NCBI RefSeq assembly: GCF_002205675.1
Contig: NZ_NISK01000002.1
Location: 1 to 64,000, forward strand
From: Sphingopyxis bauzanensis
GTDB taxonomy: Bacteria > Pseudomonadota > Alphaproteobacteria > Sphingomonadales > Sphingomonadaceae
Reading direction: 5' to 3'
DNA length: 64,000 nucleotides
Part shown: in pieces, positions 53,216 to 61,887 of the stretch
Layout of the letters: each line of letters begins with the position of its first letter
Numbering within the stretch: the stretch's first letter is position 1
Notes under the pieces: generated by a model
What the model was told of the DNA's origin: nothing
What the model saw: the letters and a program-made list of their open reading frames with translations, nothing else
Database searches by the model: none
Translations under genes and position numbers: made by a program

Positions 53216-54316
53216 GTGTCTGTTTTGTTAGACGAAGCGCAGCTTCAGATCGCCGACGAGGCGCAGCGGTTAGTGAGCGCGCATTATTCGGGCGAGAGAC
53301 TGAAGGGCTATTTGCTCGAGCGCGGGGCGTTTGATCGCGAACTGTGGGAACGGTTCGGCGCGCAGGGCTGGACGGCTATCTGCTATCCCGAGGCGTTCGG
53401 GGGTCTCGATCTCGGGCTGCTTGAACTTGGCTTGGTCGCTGAAGCTTGCGGCGGGGCGGTTACCGGCGTCGCGGCGCTCACCTCCTCCTTCGCGATGGGA
53501 CAATCGCTGCTGTACTTCGGGAGCGAGGAGCAGAAGGCCGACTGGCTGCCGCAACTGGCCGCTGGCAGCGTTATCGGCGTGGTAGCCTTTGCCGAGGGCC
53601 AGGACATGCTTCCGCGTGCACCTCGCCTACGCCTCGAGGCTGGGCGGCTGTCGGGTTCGAAGCCGGCGGTTGTGGCGGGCGGCATCGCCGACGGCGCCGT
53701 CGTGCTTGCGCTGGGTGCTGACGGCCCTGTGCTCGCGCTCGTCGATCTGTCGCAGCGCGGGGTCTCGCGAACGCTCCTCGACACGTTCGACAACAGCCGG
53801 TGCACGGCCGATCTCGTCTTCGACGACGTCGAGGCGCACGAACTTCCAGGCAGCATTGATGCGCTGGCGGCCGCGCGCGCTATCTTGCGCCTCCAAGCGG
53901 TCATCATCGGGTTCGAGCAAGTAGGCGGCGCGCAAAAAATGCTTACGACGGCGCGCGACTACGCACTGACACGGCGCGCGTTCGGTCAGCCGATCGGCGC
54001 GTTCCAGTCGGTCAAGCACCGCATCGCCGAAGATTATGTGCTTGTCGAACTCGCGCGCGCCAACGCCATTCACGCGGCCTCCCGTTCCGGCGAGTCCGAT
54101 TTCGGCCTTTACGCCGCTGCTGCGCGGATCTCGGCGACCGAGGCCTATGACGGAGTGTCGCGCGACGCCGTCCAAGTGCATGGCGGAATCGGCGTCACTT
54201 GGGAAGCCGATCTCCATCTTCATCAGCGGCGCGCACGAACCCTCGCCGTCGAAGCGGGGCCGCTCATCTTCTGGGAAGACGAGGTGATCACCGAACTGCA
54301 AGGAGCGGCACAATGA
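53216..54316 (+). CDS. Acyl-CoA dehydrogenase, short subunit of a pair
   Basis: A 366-residue ACAD of the short class: DYALTRRAFGQPIGAFQSVK (FAD/dimer loop) and VQVHGGIGVTWEADLHLHQR. GTG 53216 (SVLLDEAQLQIADEA) is preferred because GGGGAGCCATT lies just before it; longer ATG starts lack a ribosome binding site. Its stop overlaps the next ACAD start as ATGA. This is the fourth short/long ACAD unit, counting the fusion at 41165. Confidence 0.86.
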   Translation: MSVLLDEAQLQIADEAQRLVSAHYSGERLKGYLLERGAFDRELWERFGAQGWTAICYPEAFGGLDLGLLELGLVAEACGGAVTGVAALTSSFAMGQSLLYFGSEEQKADWLPQLAAGSVIGVVAFAEGQDMLPRAPRLRLEAGRLSGSKPAVVAGGIADGAVVLALGADGPVLALVDLSQRGVSRTLLDTFDNSRCTADLVFDDVEAHELPGSIDALAAARAILRLQAVIIGFEQVGGAQKMLTTARDYALTRRAFGQPIGAFQSVKHRIAEDYVLVELARANAIHAASRSGESDFGLYAAAARISATEAYDGVSRDAVQVHGGIGVTWEADLHLHQRRARTLAVEAGPLIFWEDEVITELQGAAQ

Positions 54317-55521
54317 CCGATCTCACCGCCTATCGCAGCGCCGCGCGTGCTTGGATCGAAGGCAAGATAGCCGAATTCGGGCGCGAAGCCAGGCGCGGCC
54401 TGACCCCCGCCGAGGATCTAGCGCTCGGCAGGCGCTATCTCGCCGCCAAATATGAGGCGGGTTATAGCGGGATTTCCTGGCCCCGCGAGAATGGCGGCCA
54501 AGGCCTCAGTCCGACCGAGAAGCTGGCTTTCGATCGCGAGGAAATCCTTCACGGCTTTCCGACCGAATATTTCAGCATCAGCCTCGGGATGCCCGTCCCG
54601 ATCATGTTGCGTTATCTTCCCGACGGCTGGAAACAGGAGCGTGCGATCGCGGCGCTGCGCGGCGACGAAATCTGGTGCCAGCTCTTTTCAGAACCCGCCG
54701 CGGGCTCGGATCTGGCCGCGCTGCGCACCCGCGCGGTCCAGGATCCCGATAACGGAGACTGGATCCTCAACGGCCAGAAGCTCTGGACAAGCTGGGCGCA
54801 TCTTGCCGATTATGGCGTGATCGTCGCGCGATCGGATCCGAACGTCGCGAAGCATCGCGGCCTGACCTATTTCTGGGTCGACATGAAGGCGCCGGGGGTC
54901 ACCGTCCGCCCCGTGACGCTCGCCGCCGGCGATGCGCACGTCAACGAGGTCTATTTCGATGACGTGCGAATTCCCGACGCGCAGCGCCTTGGTCCCGTCG
55001 GCGGCGGCTTCGGCGTCGCGATGGAAACGCTTATCATCGAGCGCTATTCCGCGACCGATCCCGCCGCCAACGGCCCGTCGATCGCGCGCGCGCTCGCCGA
55101 TGCGACGCGCATGACTCGCGACGGACGCCCGCTGATCGAGGATGGCCGGGTCCGCGAGCGTATTGCGCGCAATTTTGCGACCCAAGCCGCGCTGGCCTCG
55201 ATCCATCGCCGCGCCCTGCTTTCGCTCGAGGCCGGCACGCAACCGGGGTCTGAAGGCGCGATCCACAAACTTGTGTCGGTACGGAACCGGCAACGGCTGT
55301 CGGAATTCATGATCGATATCGAGGGGGTATCAGGGGTGCGGTGGAACGAGCAGGCGACCCGCAAGGACGATTGGGCGACCTCGTGGCTGACGGCACCGAC
55401 CGGCCGCATTGCCGGCGGGGCCGACGAGATGCTGCTTAACACGATCGCCGAGCGCATTCTGGGATTGCCGCAGGACCACCGCCCCGACAAGGGTGTTCCG
55501 TTCAACGAAATCCCAGGCTGA
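54313..55521 (+). CDS. Acyl-CoA dehydrogenase, long subunit of a pair
   Basis: A 402-residue ACAD: QLFSEPAAGSDLAALRTRAV (FAD region), LNGQKLWTSWAHLADYGVIV and the C-terminal IAGGADEMLLNTIAERILGL. The ending GGADE differs from GGTSE of the other long subunits. It is coupled by ATGA to the short subunit and followed by a strong terminator at 55549-55578. Confidence 0.9.
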   Translation: MTDLTAYRSAARAWIEGKIAEFGREARRGLTPAEDLALGRRYLAAKYEAGYSGISWPRENGGQGLSPTEKLAFDREEILHGFPTEYFSISLGMPVPIMLRYLPDGWKQERAIAALRGDEIWCQLFSEPAAGSDLAALRTRAVQDPDNGDWILNGQKLWTSWAHLADYGVIVARSDPNVAKHRGLTYFWVDMKAPGVTVRPVTLAAGDAHVNEVYFDDVRIPDAQRLGPVGGGFGVAMETLIIERYSATDPAANGPSIARALADATRMTRDGRPLIEDGRVRERIARNFATQAALASIHRRALLSLEAGTQPGSEGAIHKLVSVRNRQRLSEFMIDIEGVSGVRWNEQATRKDDWATSWLTAPTGRIAGGADEMLLNTIAERILGLPQDHRPDKGVPFNEIPG

Positions 55522-55548
55522 CCGGCGAGGCGTTTGCCGCTCGAACAT

Positions 55549-55578
55549 GGCCGCGCCTTCCCGGCGCGGCCTTTTTTT
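55549..55578 (+). terminator. Rho-independent terminator after the ACAD pair
   Basis: The stem GGCCGCGCC / GGCGCGGCC (55549-55557 and 55563-55571), with a 5-nt loop, is followed by seven T (55572-55578). It lies just before the stop of the convergent MFS gene. Confidence 0.92.
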
Positions 55579-55579
55579 C

Positions 55580-56929
55580 TTAGGCGGCGGGCTGCGCCGC
55601 GGTGTCCGGGGACTCGCCATCCCCGCGGCGCCCGTAGAGCATGCGCGAGGCAATCGCGAGGAAGAGAACGACCGGAATGAACACCAGCAGACCGGTGGCA
55701 AGCGCGTAGCGGATCATGACGCCGCCGCCGTAGAAGTCCGACAGCATGCCGACCATCACCGGGCCGAGGCCGAAGCCGATCAGGACGCTGGTGAATTGCA
55801 CGATCGACGTCATCGTGCCGCGCATATGCGGAGGGGTCTCGTTCAAAAGGGTCGAATAGGCGGGAGGCGGATAGCCGCTGCGCAAGAACTCGCCGAGGCC
55901 ATATCCCAGGACCGCCAGCGCGAGCACGGGCGAGAAAAGCATCATATAACCAGAAAACAGCGCCACGATTGCCGAAATCCACACGAGCCGCAAAGGCCAC
56001 GCCGGGTTGCGAGCCAGTAGCGTATCGCCGAGCTTGCCGTAGACGGCAGGCGCGACTACGCCGCCCAGGCCGCCGAAGATTCCGATCAGAAGGCCAACTT
56101 CGGACAACGACAGGCCGTGGACGCGGACAAAGAACGAAGCGGCCCAGGATCCCAGCGAAATACTGATGAGCCCGAGCAGCGAACAGCCGGCGATCAGGAA
56201 TATCAGAGCCGGCTTGTGCCAGATGAACCGGAGCACATCGACGAACCGGGCTTTCGCCAAAGGCGCGGTCGAACCGTCGGCCTCCGCCTCCTCCATCTCG
56301 CCGCGCCGCGGCTCATCGACGGTAAAGAACAGCAAGAGCGCCGCGAATATGCCGGGCGCGCCTGCAACGAAAAGCGCGGTCCGCCAGCCATGATGTTCGG
56401 CCAGATATCCGCCCGCAGCCGCAGCGACGACTGCGCCCAGATTGGCACTGACGTAGAACATCCCGATTGCGAGACCGCGTCCGCGCGCCGGAAACATGTC
56501 CATCAACATCGGAAGTGCCGCCGGCGCAGCGCCGGCCTCGGCCGCGCCGACACCGGTACGTGTAACCACGAGGTGCCAGAAGTCGCGGGCAAATCCGCCG
56601 AGCGCGGTGCAGATACTCCAGACGAACACGATGACCGCCAGGAAGTTGCGGCGATTCACCCGGTCGCTGAAATATCCCATTGGCAGGACAAAAATCGCGA
56701 GTGAAATGCCGTAGGCCACACCGGTAAACAGGCCGAGCTGGGCATCGGACAGGTTGAATTCGGCCCGGATCGGTTCGGTCAGGATCGAGGGCATCGACCG
56801 ATCGACCGCGTGGCACATATAAATGAGCATGAGGACGCCGACCGCATACCAGCGGTAGGCGCGGCTTCGAGCGTAGCGGCTCGGGGTTAGCGCGTCGCCG
56901 TCCGGCATAAGTATCCCATCTTTTTCCAT
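55580..56929 (-). CDS. MFS transporter (spinster/ACS-like)
   Basis: A 449-residue protein with about 12 transmembrane helices. The MFS motifs read GYFSDRVNRRNFLAVIVFVW (loop 2-3, about 85-104) and AVDRSMPSILTEPIRAEFNL early on, typical of spinster-like and anion:cation symporter families. It probably imports a carboxylate or exports an intermediate across the inner membrane. ATG 56929 overlaps the stop of the thiolase-like gene (TGATG), so transport is coupled to the thiolase-like/DUF35 pair. Confidence 0.87.
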   Translation of the reverse strand: MEKDGILMPDGDALTPSRYARSRAYRWYAVGVLMLIYMCHAVDRSMPSILTEPIRAEFNLSDAQLGLFTGVAYGISLAIFVLPMGYFSDRVNRRNFLAVIVFVWSICTALGGFARDFWHLVVTRTGVGAAEAGAAPAALPMLMDMFPARGRGLAIGMFYVSANLGAVVAAAAGGYLAEHHGWRTALFVAGAPGIFAALLLFFTVDEPRRGEMEEAEADGSTAPLAKARFVDVLRFIWHKPALIFLIAGCSLLGLISISLGSWAASFFVRVHGLSLSEVGLLIGIFGGLGGVVAPAVYGKLGDTLLARNPAWPLRLVWISAIVALFSGYMMLFSPVLALAVLGYGLGEFLRSGYPPPAYSTLLNETPPHMRGTMTSIVQFTSVLIGFGLGPVMVGMLSDFYGGGVMIRYALATGLLVFIPVVLFLAIASRMLYGRRGDGESPDTAAQPAA

Positions 56930-58107
56930 CAATCGCGCACGATCAAAAGCGCCGAGCCGAAGACACCGCCGCCAGCACTGCACACCGCCACCTTCGCATC
57001 GGCGACCTGGCGATCGCCGGCCTCGCCGCGCAACTGGCGCACGGCTTCGACCAAGTGATTGAAGGCATGGAGCCGCCCTTCCGACAACTGCCCCCCGTTC
57101 GTGTTGAGCGGGAGGACGCCGTCCAGCGCGATACGCTGGCCGCCTTCGAGAAAGTCGCCGGTCGCGCCCGGCTTCGTGATGCCCAAGGCCTCAAGCCACA
57201 ATACCGTCAGCCAGCTGAAGCCGTCGTAGAGATGGGCGCTCGTCAAGTCCGCCGGCGTGAGGTCGGTCCGCGACCAGAGCATCTTGGCAGCGTCGCTCAT
57301 CGCCATGTTCGGAAAGTCGCTACGCTGAAACCAGGAGAAATGATCGTGAAGCGCCGTCCCGACCGCCTCGAAGCGGACGGTGGGACGCGACGAAGCCGGG
57401 ATCGCGTCGGCCCGCGAAATGACGACCGCGGCCGCACCGTCGATTGGAACGTCGCAGTCATAAATGCAAAACGGCGTCGTTATCATGCGCGCGTCGAAAT
57501 ATTCGTCGAGCGTGATCGGCTCGCGGTAAACCGCGTTCGGATTGAGCGCGGCATTTTTGCGCTGGTTGATCGCGATCATCGCCAGCTGTTCTCGCTTGAG
57601 GCCGGTCTGTCGCATGTGGAGATCGGCGTGCAGCGCGATCCATGTCGCGGCCGAGGGCGCAAAATAGGGAGTGGTCCATTGATTAAACCCCTCGGGCGTC
57701 GGCAGATTGCCGTCGGCATAGGCCTTACCGTACATCGGAACCCAGCGCTCGCCCTCGGCACGGTAGCAGAGCACATGATTGCAATAGCCCGCCGCAATGG
57801 CGCCGATCGCATTGGCGATGCTGGCAAACTGGCCTGGCCCCATACCCGCCTCGAACCAGTTCAGCTTCAGCCCGAGCGAGTTCTTGATGTCGACGGGACT
57901 GGCGGCTGACGATCCGTGGCCGACATGCACCGCGGCATGCGGCCAGCAAGCGATCCCGTCGATATCGCCGATTTCGAGACCAGCGTCGGCGATGGCGTTG
58001 CGGCATGCATCTACCGCCAAATTGAAGGGGTAGACTTCAGGCTTGCGGTACATCTTCGACATGCCGGCGCCCGAGATCACGCAATTCTTCTCGAAATATC
58101 TGGTCAT
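56929..58107 (-). CDS. Thiolase-fold protein lacking the catalytic Cys (Ltp2-like aldolase candidate)
   Basis: A 392-residue thiolase-superfamily protein. An ungapped alignment with the island's own thiolase at 3161 places Gly90 (EAGMGPGQFASI) where that enzyme has its nucleophile Cys. The HDCF motif is replaced by LYDGF (Tyr294), and GHPIGA by GGQLSEGRLHA. Loss of Cys with a Tyr in this place is the hallmark of Ltp2-type steroid side-chain retro-aldolases, which need a DUF35 partner; a DUF35 gene ends 5 bp upstream. Retro-aldol C-C cleavage is inferred. ATG 58107 is chosen; the longer frame lacks similarity. Confidence 0.82.
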   Translation of the reverse strand: MTRYFEKNCVISGAGMSKMYRKPEVYPFNLAVDACRNAIADAGLEIGDIDGIACWPHAAVHVGHGSSAASPVDIKNSLGLKLNWFEAGMGPGQFASIANAIGAIAAGYCNHVLCYRAEGERWVPMYGKAYADGNLPTPEGFNQWTTPYFAPSAATWIALHADLHMRQTGLKREQLAMIAINQRKNAALNPNAVYREPITLDEYFDARMITTPFCIYDCDVPIDGAAAVVISRADAIPASSRPTVRFEAVGTALHDHFSWFQRSDFPNMAMSDAAKMLWSRTDLTPADLTSAHLYDGFSWLTVLWLEALGITKPGATGDFLEGGQRIALDGVLPLNTNGGQLSEGRLHAFNHLVEAVRQLRGEAGDRQVADAKVAVCSAGGGVFGSALLIVRD

Positions 58108-58111
58108 ATTC

Positions 58112-58528
58112 TCAGACCGGCCGAAACAGCGGAACAAAGATGTCGCCATGCTGCTCGAAATGCACGGAGACGCGCAGCCCCGGCACGATGCTGTCCACGG
58201 ACTCTCCAAACATGTTGGTCAGCAGGCGGACCGGTCCCTTTTCGTCGAGTTCGACGAGCGCAACGATATATGGCACCGGAACATGGGGGAACCAGGGTTG
58301 ATGGTTGATCGTCGACGACAACACTTTCCCAAAACCGGAGACAGGAGCCGGCGCGACATTTGCCGAAAGGCACGCGCTGCAGCAGGATTGATAAGGATGG
58401 AAATACAGGCTGCAATCGCCGCATTTCATGATGTGCAGCACGCCATCGGCACCGCCGCACCAGAAATAGCCGTTCATGTCGTTGATCGCGGGCAAGGGTC
58501 GGGCAAGCAATGCAGTTTCTGTTGTCAC
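58112..58528 (-). CDS. Zn-ribbon/OB-fold (DUF35) partner of the thiolase-like protein
   Basis: A 138-residue protein starting at GTG 58528 (TTETALLARPLPAINDMNGY). The zinc ribbon is CGDC...CSAC (about 36-53), then an OB-fold (PYIVALVELDEKGPVRLLTN, VSVHFEQHGDIFVPLF). It is directly upstream of the Cys-less thiolase, the order seen in DUF35-dependent aldolases. It is the first gene of the operon 58528-55580. Confidence 0.85.
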   Translation of the reverse strand: MTTETALLARPLPAINDMNGYFWCGGADGVLHIMKCGDCSLYFHPYQSCCSACLSANVAPAPVSGFGKVLSSTINHQPWFPHVPVPYIVALVELDEKGPVRLLTNMFGESVDSIVPGLRVSVHFEQHGDIFVPLFRPV

Positions 58529-59080
58529 GGCGGCCCTCTTGTCCGTTGCACTCCCGACCAGTGGCGGATCAAACCGTCGCCTTGCATGGTCGCTCGCTGC
58601 AAGACATAGGCCAAGGCGTCTTCGAGAAACAATGTCGCAACCACCCAAAGTTGGACCAGACCCGCATCAATAGAGTGCTTGGCGCCGCTGCGAGATCGGT
58701 CGGCGGCCGCTCGCGTGATGGCAAAACGCTCCCTTGGCTGCGAGACCCTGCGCCGCTTTTGCGACCCCGGGAACTGACCTTATCCAGCCATTCCACGCCT
58801 GTTCGCCGTAGCCTCAGTTTGCCCGTTGGAAATCCCAGAGGGGCTTTCCCTGCTTGCCGCCCTCGCCAGCCACATTGTCCTGGGTCCCGGCGCCGAAGAA
58901 GAGAAAAAGGCCCGCTGGAAGAGCTTCAAATTAGTGACCGTTGCGCTCGAACGGTGCAGCCGATCCGTATTTCGCGGATTCGTCCGGCAACATCGGATCG
59001 CCCGGACAAGCCGCAACCGCGGCTAACGGCCTCTTGCCACCGGCGCATAAGATCGGCCAAAAATACGTGAGGAGACTCGC
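58529..59080. other. Intergenic region, no confident gene
   Basis: This is 552 bp between the divergent DUF35 and SRAP-like genes. It must carry promoters for both. Several overlapping ORFs are present but are arginine-rich and without family signatures. It marks the transition from catabolic genes to the element's maintenance end. Confidence 0.5.
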
Positions 59081-59692
59081 ATGCCCAGCCTCTATCGCTG
59101 CAGGACATCGCTCGGCGAGGTCGCCGCGCTGTTCGCCGCCACGCCTCCTCCCCGCGCCGACTGGTCGGCCGAACTCTGGCCCGGGCGCACCGGACTCGTC
59201 ATTCGCCGCGACGGCGAGGAGCGCCGGATCGAGGCAATGCGGTGGGGCGCCAACCTTCCCGAAGGCGCCGCCGATTTCCCACGCCATCGTCGCCCTGCCC
59301 TGTGGTTCCGCCAATTGTGGCCTGCGCACGCGCACTTGCTCGCGCCCGAGGCGCGCTGCCTGATCATCGTCGAGGATTTCGCACTGCCCGACGGTCCCGA
59401 GGGCGCGCGCACGCGCACTTGGTACGGCTTCGACGACCCGCCACTATTCGCATGGGCGGGTGTGTGGACCGCCAGCGCGGGCGGCGCCGGCTATGCCGGC
59501 TTCCTCGTGCCCGGCGGCGCGCCCGCACCAGCTGCGTCCACCATGCCCGCGATCGTTCTCCCCGAAGACTATGACGCCTGGCTTGGCGGTGATATGCGCA
59601 TCGCTGGCCGCATCGCGCGGCAGCAACGCGCGCACGATGCCATGTATCGCGAACCGACCGAAGCGCCGTGGGGCGCCGACCGCACGCCGTGA
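59081..59692 (+). CDS. SRAP-like (SOS response-associated peptidase family) protein without Cys2
   Basis: A 203-residue protein resembling the YedK/HMCES fold: MRWGANLPEG, RCLIIVEDFALPDG, FAWAGVW, and STMPAIVLPEDYDAWL. True SRAP proteins begin Met-Cys, the Cys forming a DNA-protein crosslink at abasic sites; here the start is MPSLYRC. The crosslinking residue is therefore absent or displaced to position 7. AGGAGACTCGC precedes ATG 59081. Divergent copies like this occur on sphingomonad chromosomes and islands. A role in DNA damage handling is doubtful. Confidence 0.65.
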   Translation: MPSLYRCRTSLGEVAALFAATPPPRADWSAELWPGRTGLVIRRDGEERRIEAMRWGANLPEGAADFPRHRRPALWFRQLWPAHAHLLAPEARCLIIVEDFALPDGPEGARTRTWYGFDDPPLFAWAGVWTASAGGAGYAGFLVPGGAPAPAASTMPAIVLPEDYDAWLGGDMRIAGRIARQQRAHDAMYREPTEAPWGADRTP

Positions 59693-59750
59693 GGCTCGCG
59701 CCGGCAACGGCGGCTGGCCTCCAAGTGACATCAAAATCGCGCGCCGATCG

Positions 59751-59880
59751 TCAGCTCCGCTCGAAAAGCCGCTTCAGGCTCGCGTAGCGGATGAAGGTCG
59801 AGCGACCGACCTTCACCACATCGATTTCGCCCTCCGCAATAAGCTCATGTCTTCGGGATCGAGCGTGCGCCGGAGCCAGG
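59751..59880 (-). pseudogene. Relic of an excisionase/HTH-like protein (right copy)
   Basis: On the minus strand it ends GEIDVVKVGRSTFIRYASLKRLFERS. This is the last part of a small excisionase/MerR-type HTH protein. The upstream frame (to 60050) is arginine-rich and looks frameshifted. It has a counterpart at 761-820. It lies about 2.2 kb inside the right attachment repeat. Confidence 0.55.
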
Positions 59881-59980
59881 CGCGCACGTCGGCCTCGTGG
59901 GGAAGTATCTCCTTCCCCACCCATGCCATAATCTTTGCGCGCTTCTCCCGGTTCACGACATGCGTCTTCGCGCCTCCATT

Positions 59981-60026
59981 CAGAAGTACGATGCACGAGG
60001 GGAGATTTTCCGTTTTGTTTTAGCGA
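59981..60026. repeat. 46-bp direct repeat, copy 1
   Basis: TTCAGAAGTACGATGCAC followed by TTCCGTTTTGTTTTAGC matches 60477-60522 with about five mismatches. The pair flanks the small secreted-protein gene. Confidence 0.7.
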
Positions 60027-60089
60027 ATTATTTTTCTGTGTGGGCAACATAGCATGGTCGCGGCCCTTTCGGATTGCTTGTCGGCAAAT

Positions 60090-60118
60090 AAAAAAGGGCG
60101 GAATGACCCGCCCTTTTT
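60090..60118 (-). terminator. Rho-independent terminator, probably bidirectional
   Basis: GGGCGG / CCGCCC (60096-60101 and 60108-60113), with a short loop, is flanked by A-runs on the left and five T on the right. It lies 14 bp after the stop of the minus-strand small secreted protein. Confidence 0.85.
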
Positions 60119-60132
60119 CGCATTGTTAGACC

Positions 60133-60381
60133 TTAGCGGTTCGGATCGGCCGCCGGTTCGTCGCTCGCGGGTTTTTCCGCAGGTTCCGCCGCCGGTTCGG
60201 CAGCGGGTTCAGCGGCAGGCTCGGGTGCCGGTTCCGCCGCGGGCCCGGCAGGCTCTGCCTTCGGCTCCGAAACAGGTTCGGCCTTTTCCGTATCGGTCGG
60301 CTGTTCGGTCGTCTGCGCGGCGACCATGGGCGAGAAGGCGAAGGCGGCAGCAGCGACGATCGGAAAAACAATTTTACGCAT
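60133..60381 (-). CDS. Small secreted Ala/Glu/Pro-repeat protein
   Basis: An 82-residue precursor: a signal peptide (MRKIVFPIVAAAAFAFSPMV, cleavage after VAAQ or nearby), then a low-complexity acidic tail with repeated AEPA units. There are no cysteines or domains. It probably acts in the periplasm or envelope; function is unknown. AAGGGATC lies upstream of ATG 60381, and a terminator follows. It is bracketed by the 46-bp repeats. Confidence 0.65.
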   Translation of the reverse strand: MRKIVFPIVAAAAFAFSPMVAAQTTEQPTDTEKAEPVSEPKAEPAGPAAEPAPEPAAEPAAEPAAEPAEKPASDEPAADPNR

Positions 60382-60476
60382 TGGAGAATGATCCCTTGTG
60401 ATTGTTGGGTCTGAAGAACCAGGGGGGCTCAGGCCCGGAAGGATGCGAACGGGCGATCCCTCCTGTGCGGCGCGCG

Positions 60477-60522
60477 TTCAGAAGTACGATGCACAAGCGG
60501 AGGTCTTCCGTTTTGTTTTAGC
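60477..60522. repeat. 46-bp direct repeat, copy 2
   Basis: It matches 59981-60026. On the minus strand both copies read LVHRTSE in one frame, so they may be remnants of a shared coding segment rather than regulatory sites. Confidence 0.7.
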
Positions 60523-60642
60523 AAAACTTTTTTCGCAGCTTTACCGACCGATATCGCATGAAGGCGGCGTCATTGGTCGATAAAGCGAGGAGATCGAGCA
60601 AATCCGATTGGACAACCATTCGTTCTCCATATCTGGTCGGGA

Positions 60643-61887
60643 TCATCTATACTGGATGCCCTCAAGCCGAGTGGATGGGGTTCGGGATTGAGCCTCCTTC
60701 CGCAAACCATCGAGATAGTCGCTCCACCATTGCGCCATTTTCAAGCGTTCTTTCCAGTGGGCGCCGCGATGATAGGCCGCGCGAACCTTGTCGGCACCGC
60801 CATGGGCCAGCGCCCGCTCGATCGCATCCGGCGACCATAACCCGGATTCATTGAGCAGCGTGCTTGCCATCGCCCTGAAGCCATGACCCGTCATTTCATC
60901 GCTCGAATAGCCGAGCCGACGCAGCGCGGCATTGAGCGTATTATCCGACATGGGGCGCTTCCGGGTACGGATCGAAGGAAACGCATAGCCGCTCGTCCCC
61001 GAAAGCGATTGCAGCGAACGGAACAGTGCGACCGCCTGGCCCGACAGCGGAACATGGTGCGGCTTCCGCATCTTCGTCTTTTCCGCGGGGATGGTCCACA
61101 ATGCTGAGGCGAGATCGATTTCTCCCCATTGGGCTTGGCGCAATTCGCCAGGACGAACGAAGACATGCGGTGAGATCTGCAATGCGAGCTTGGTGACGCC
61201 ATGACCGTCATAGCCGTCGATCGCGACAAGCAGTTCGCCAGCCTTTGCGGGATCAGTGATCGCGCCATAGTGCGTCACCTTCGGTGAAATAAGCGCGCCC
61301 CGCAAATCCCGCGTCGGGTCAGATGTCAGACGCACCGTGGCGACCGCATACCGAAACACGCTGCTGGCAAGTTGCAACGTCCGCCGTGCGCTTTCGAGAT
61401 TTCCCTTGTCCTCCATTTTGCGCACAGCAGCGAGAACGTCCGCAGGTCCGATTTCGGCGACCGGAACGCGGCCGATCGAAATGGCAAGTTGCGAAAGCAG
61501 ATATTCGCTTCGCGTCGCGGTGGAGGTTGCCCAGGCATTCTCACCATCACGTCGCCGCTTGCGGCAATATTCTTCGGCGATTGCGCCGAAGGTATTATTC
61601 GCTTCAATTCGCGAGCGCGCCTTTTCGCGTTGCTTTTCGAGCGAGGGGTCTTTGCCATCCGCGAGCAACCTGCGCGCCTCGTCGCGGCGGCGGCGGGCGT
61701 CGCTCAAGCTCACATCCGGATAAACGCCTAGCGCGAACTTCTTTTCGCGGCCGTTGATACGATATTTGAGCCGCCACAATTTCCCGCCGCTCGGCTGAAC
61801 CAGCAGAAACAGTCCGAGCGAATCACCCATCTTAAATGGTTTCTCGCGCGGCTTAGCGTTGCGGATGACGACATCAGAAAGTGGCAT
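60643..61887 (-). CDS. P4-type tyrosine recombinase (island integrase)
   Basis: A 414-residue integrase. The N-terminal arm-binding domain reads LSDVVIRNAKPREKPFKMGD, KLWRLKYRINGREKKFALG and YPDVSLSDARRRRDEARRLL (DUF4102). The catalytic domain carries Arg in VRPGELRQAQWGEID, then HHVPLSG, HGFRAMAST (H-x-x-R) and LAHGGADKVRAAY, followed by the Tyr region YHRG. ATG 61887 (PLSDVV) follows GGAGGAAAGG. It lies 201 bp inside the tRNA-Gly end and should catalyse integration into and excision from that tRNA. Confidence 0.93.
   Translation of the reverse strand: MPLSDVVIRNAKPREKPFKMGDSLGLFLLVQPSGGKLWRLKYRINGREKKFALGVYPDVSLSDARRRRDEARRLLADGKDPSLEKQREKARSRIEANNTFGAIAEEYCRKRRRDGENAWATSTATRSEYLLSQLAISIGRVPVAEIGPADVLAAVRKMEDKGNLESARRTLQLASSVFRYAVATVRLTSDPTRDLRGALISPKVTHYGAITDPAKAGELLVAIDGYDGHGVTKLALQISPHVFVRPGELRQAQWGEIDLASALWTIPAEKTKMRKPHHVPLSGQAVALFRSLQSLSGTSGYAFPSIRTRKRPMSDNTLNAALRRLGYSSDEMTGHGFRAMASTLLNESGLWSPDAIERALAHGGADKVRAAYHRGAHWKERLKMAQWWSDYLDGLRKEAQSRTPSTRLEGIQYR

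Larger units (their letters stand above)
59693..60132. other. Intergenic region with an HTH relic, a 46-bp repeat and a terminator
   Basis: It contains the HTH fragment 59751-59880, the left copy of a 46-bp repeat (59981-60026) and the terminator at 60090-60118. No complete gene is seen. Confidence 0.55.

Noticed and set aside
3161..58528. Steroid ring-degradation gene set (KstD, Ksh, HsaC, IpdAB)
   Set aside because: None of these families could be recognised, so the steroid link is limited to side-chain-like enzymes.
60133..60381. CRISPR-like or satellite repeat in the AEPA-coding segment
   Set aside because: The periodicity is a codon-level protein repeat without spacers.
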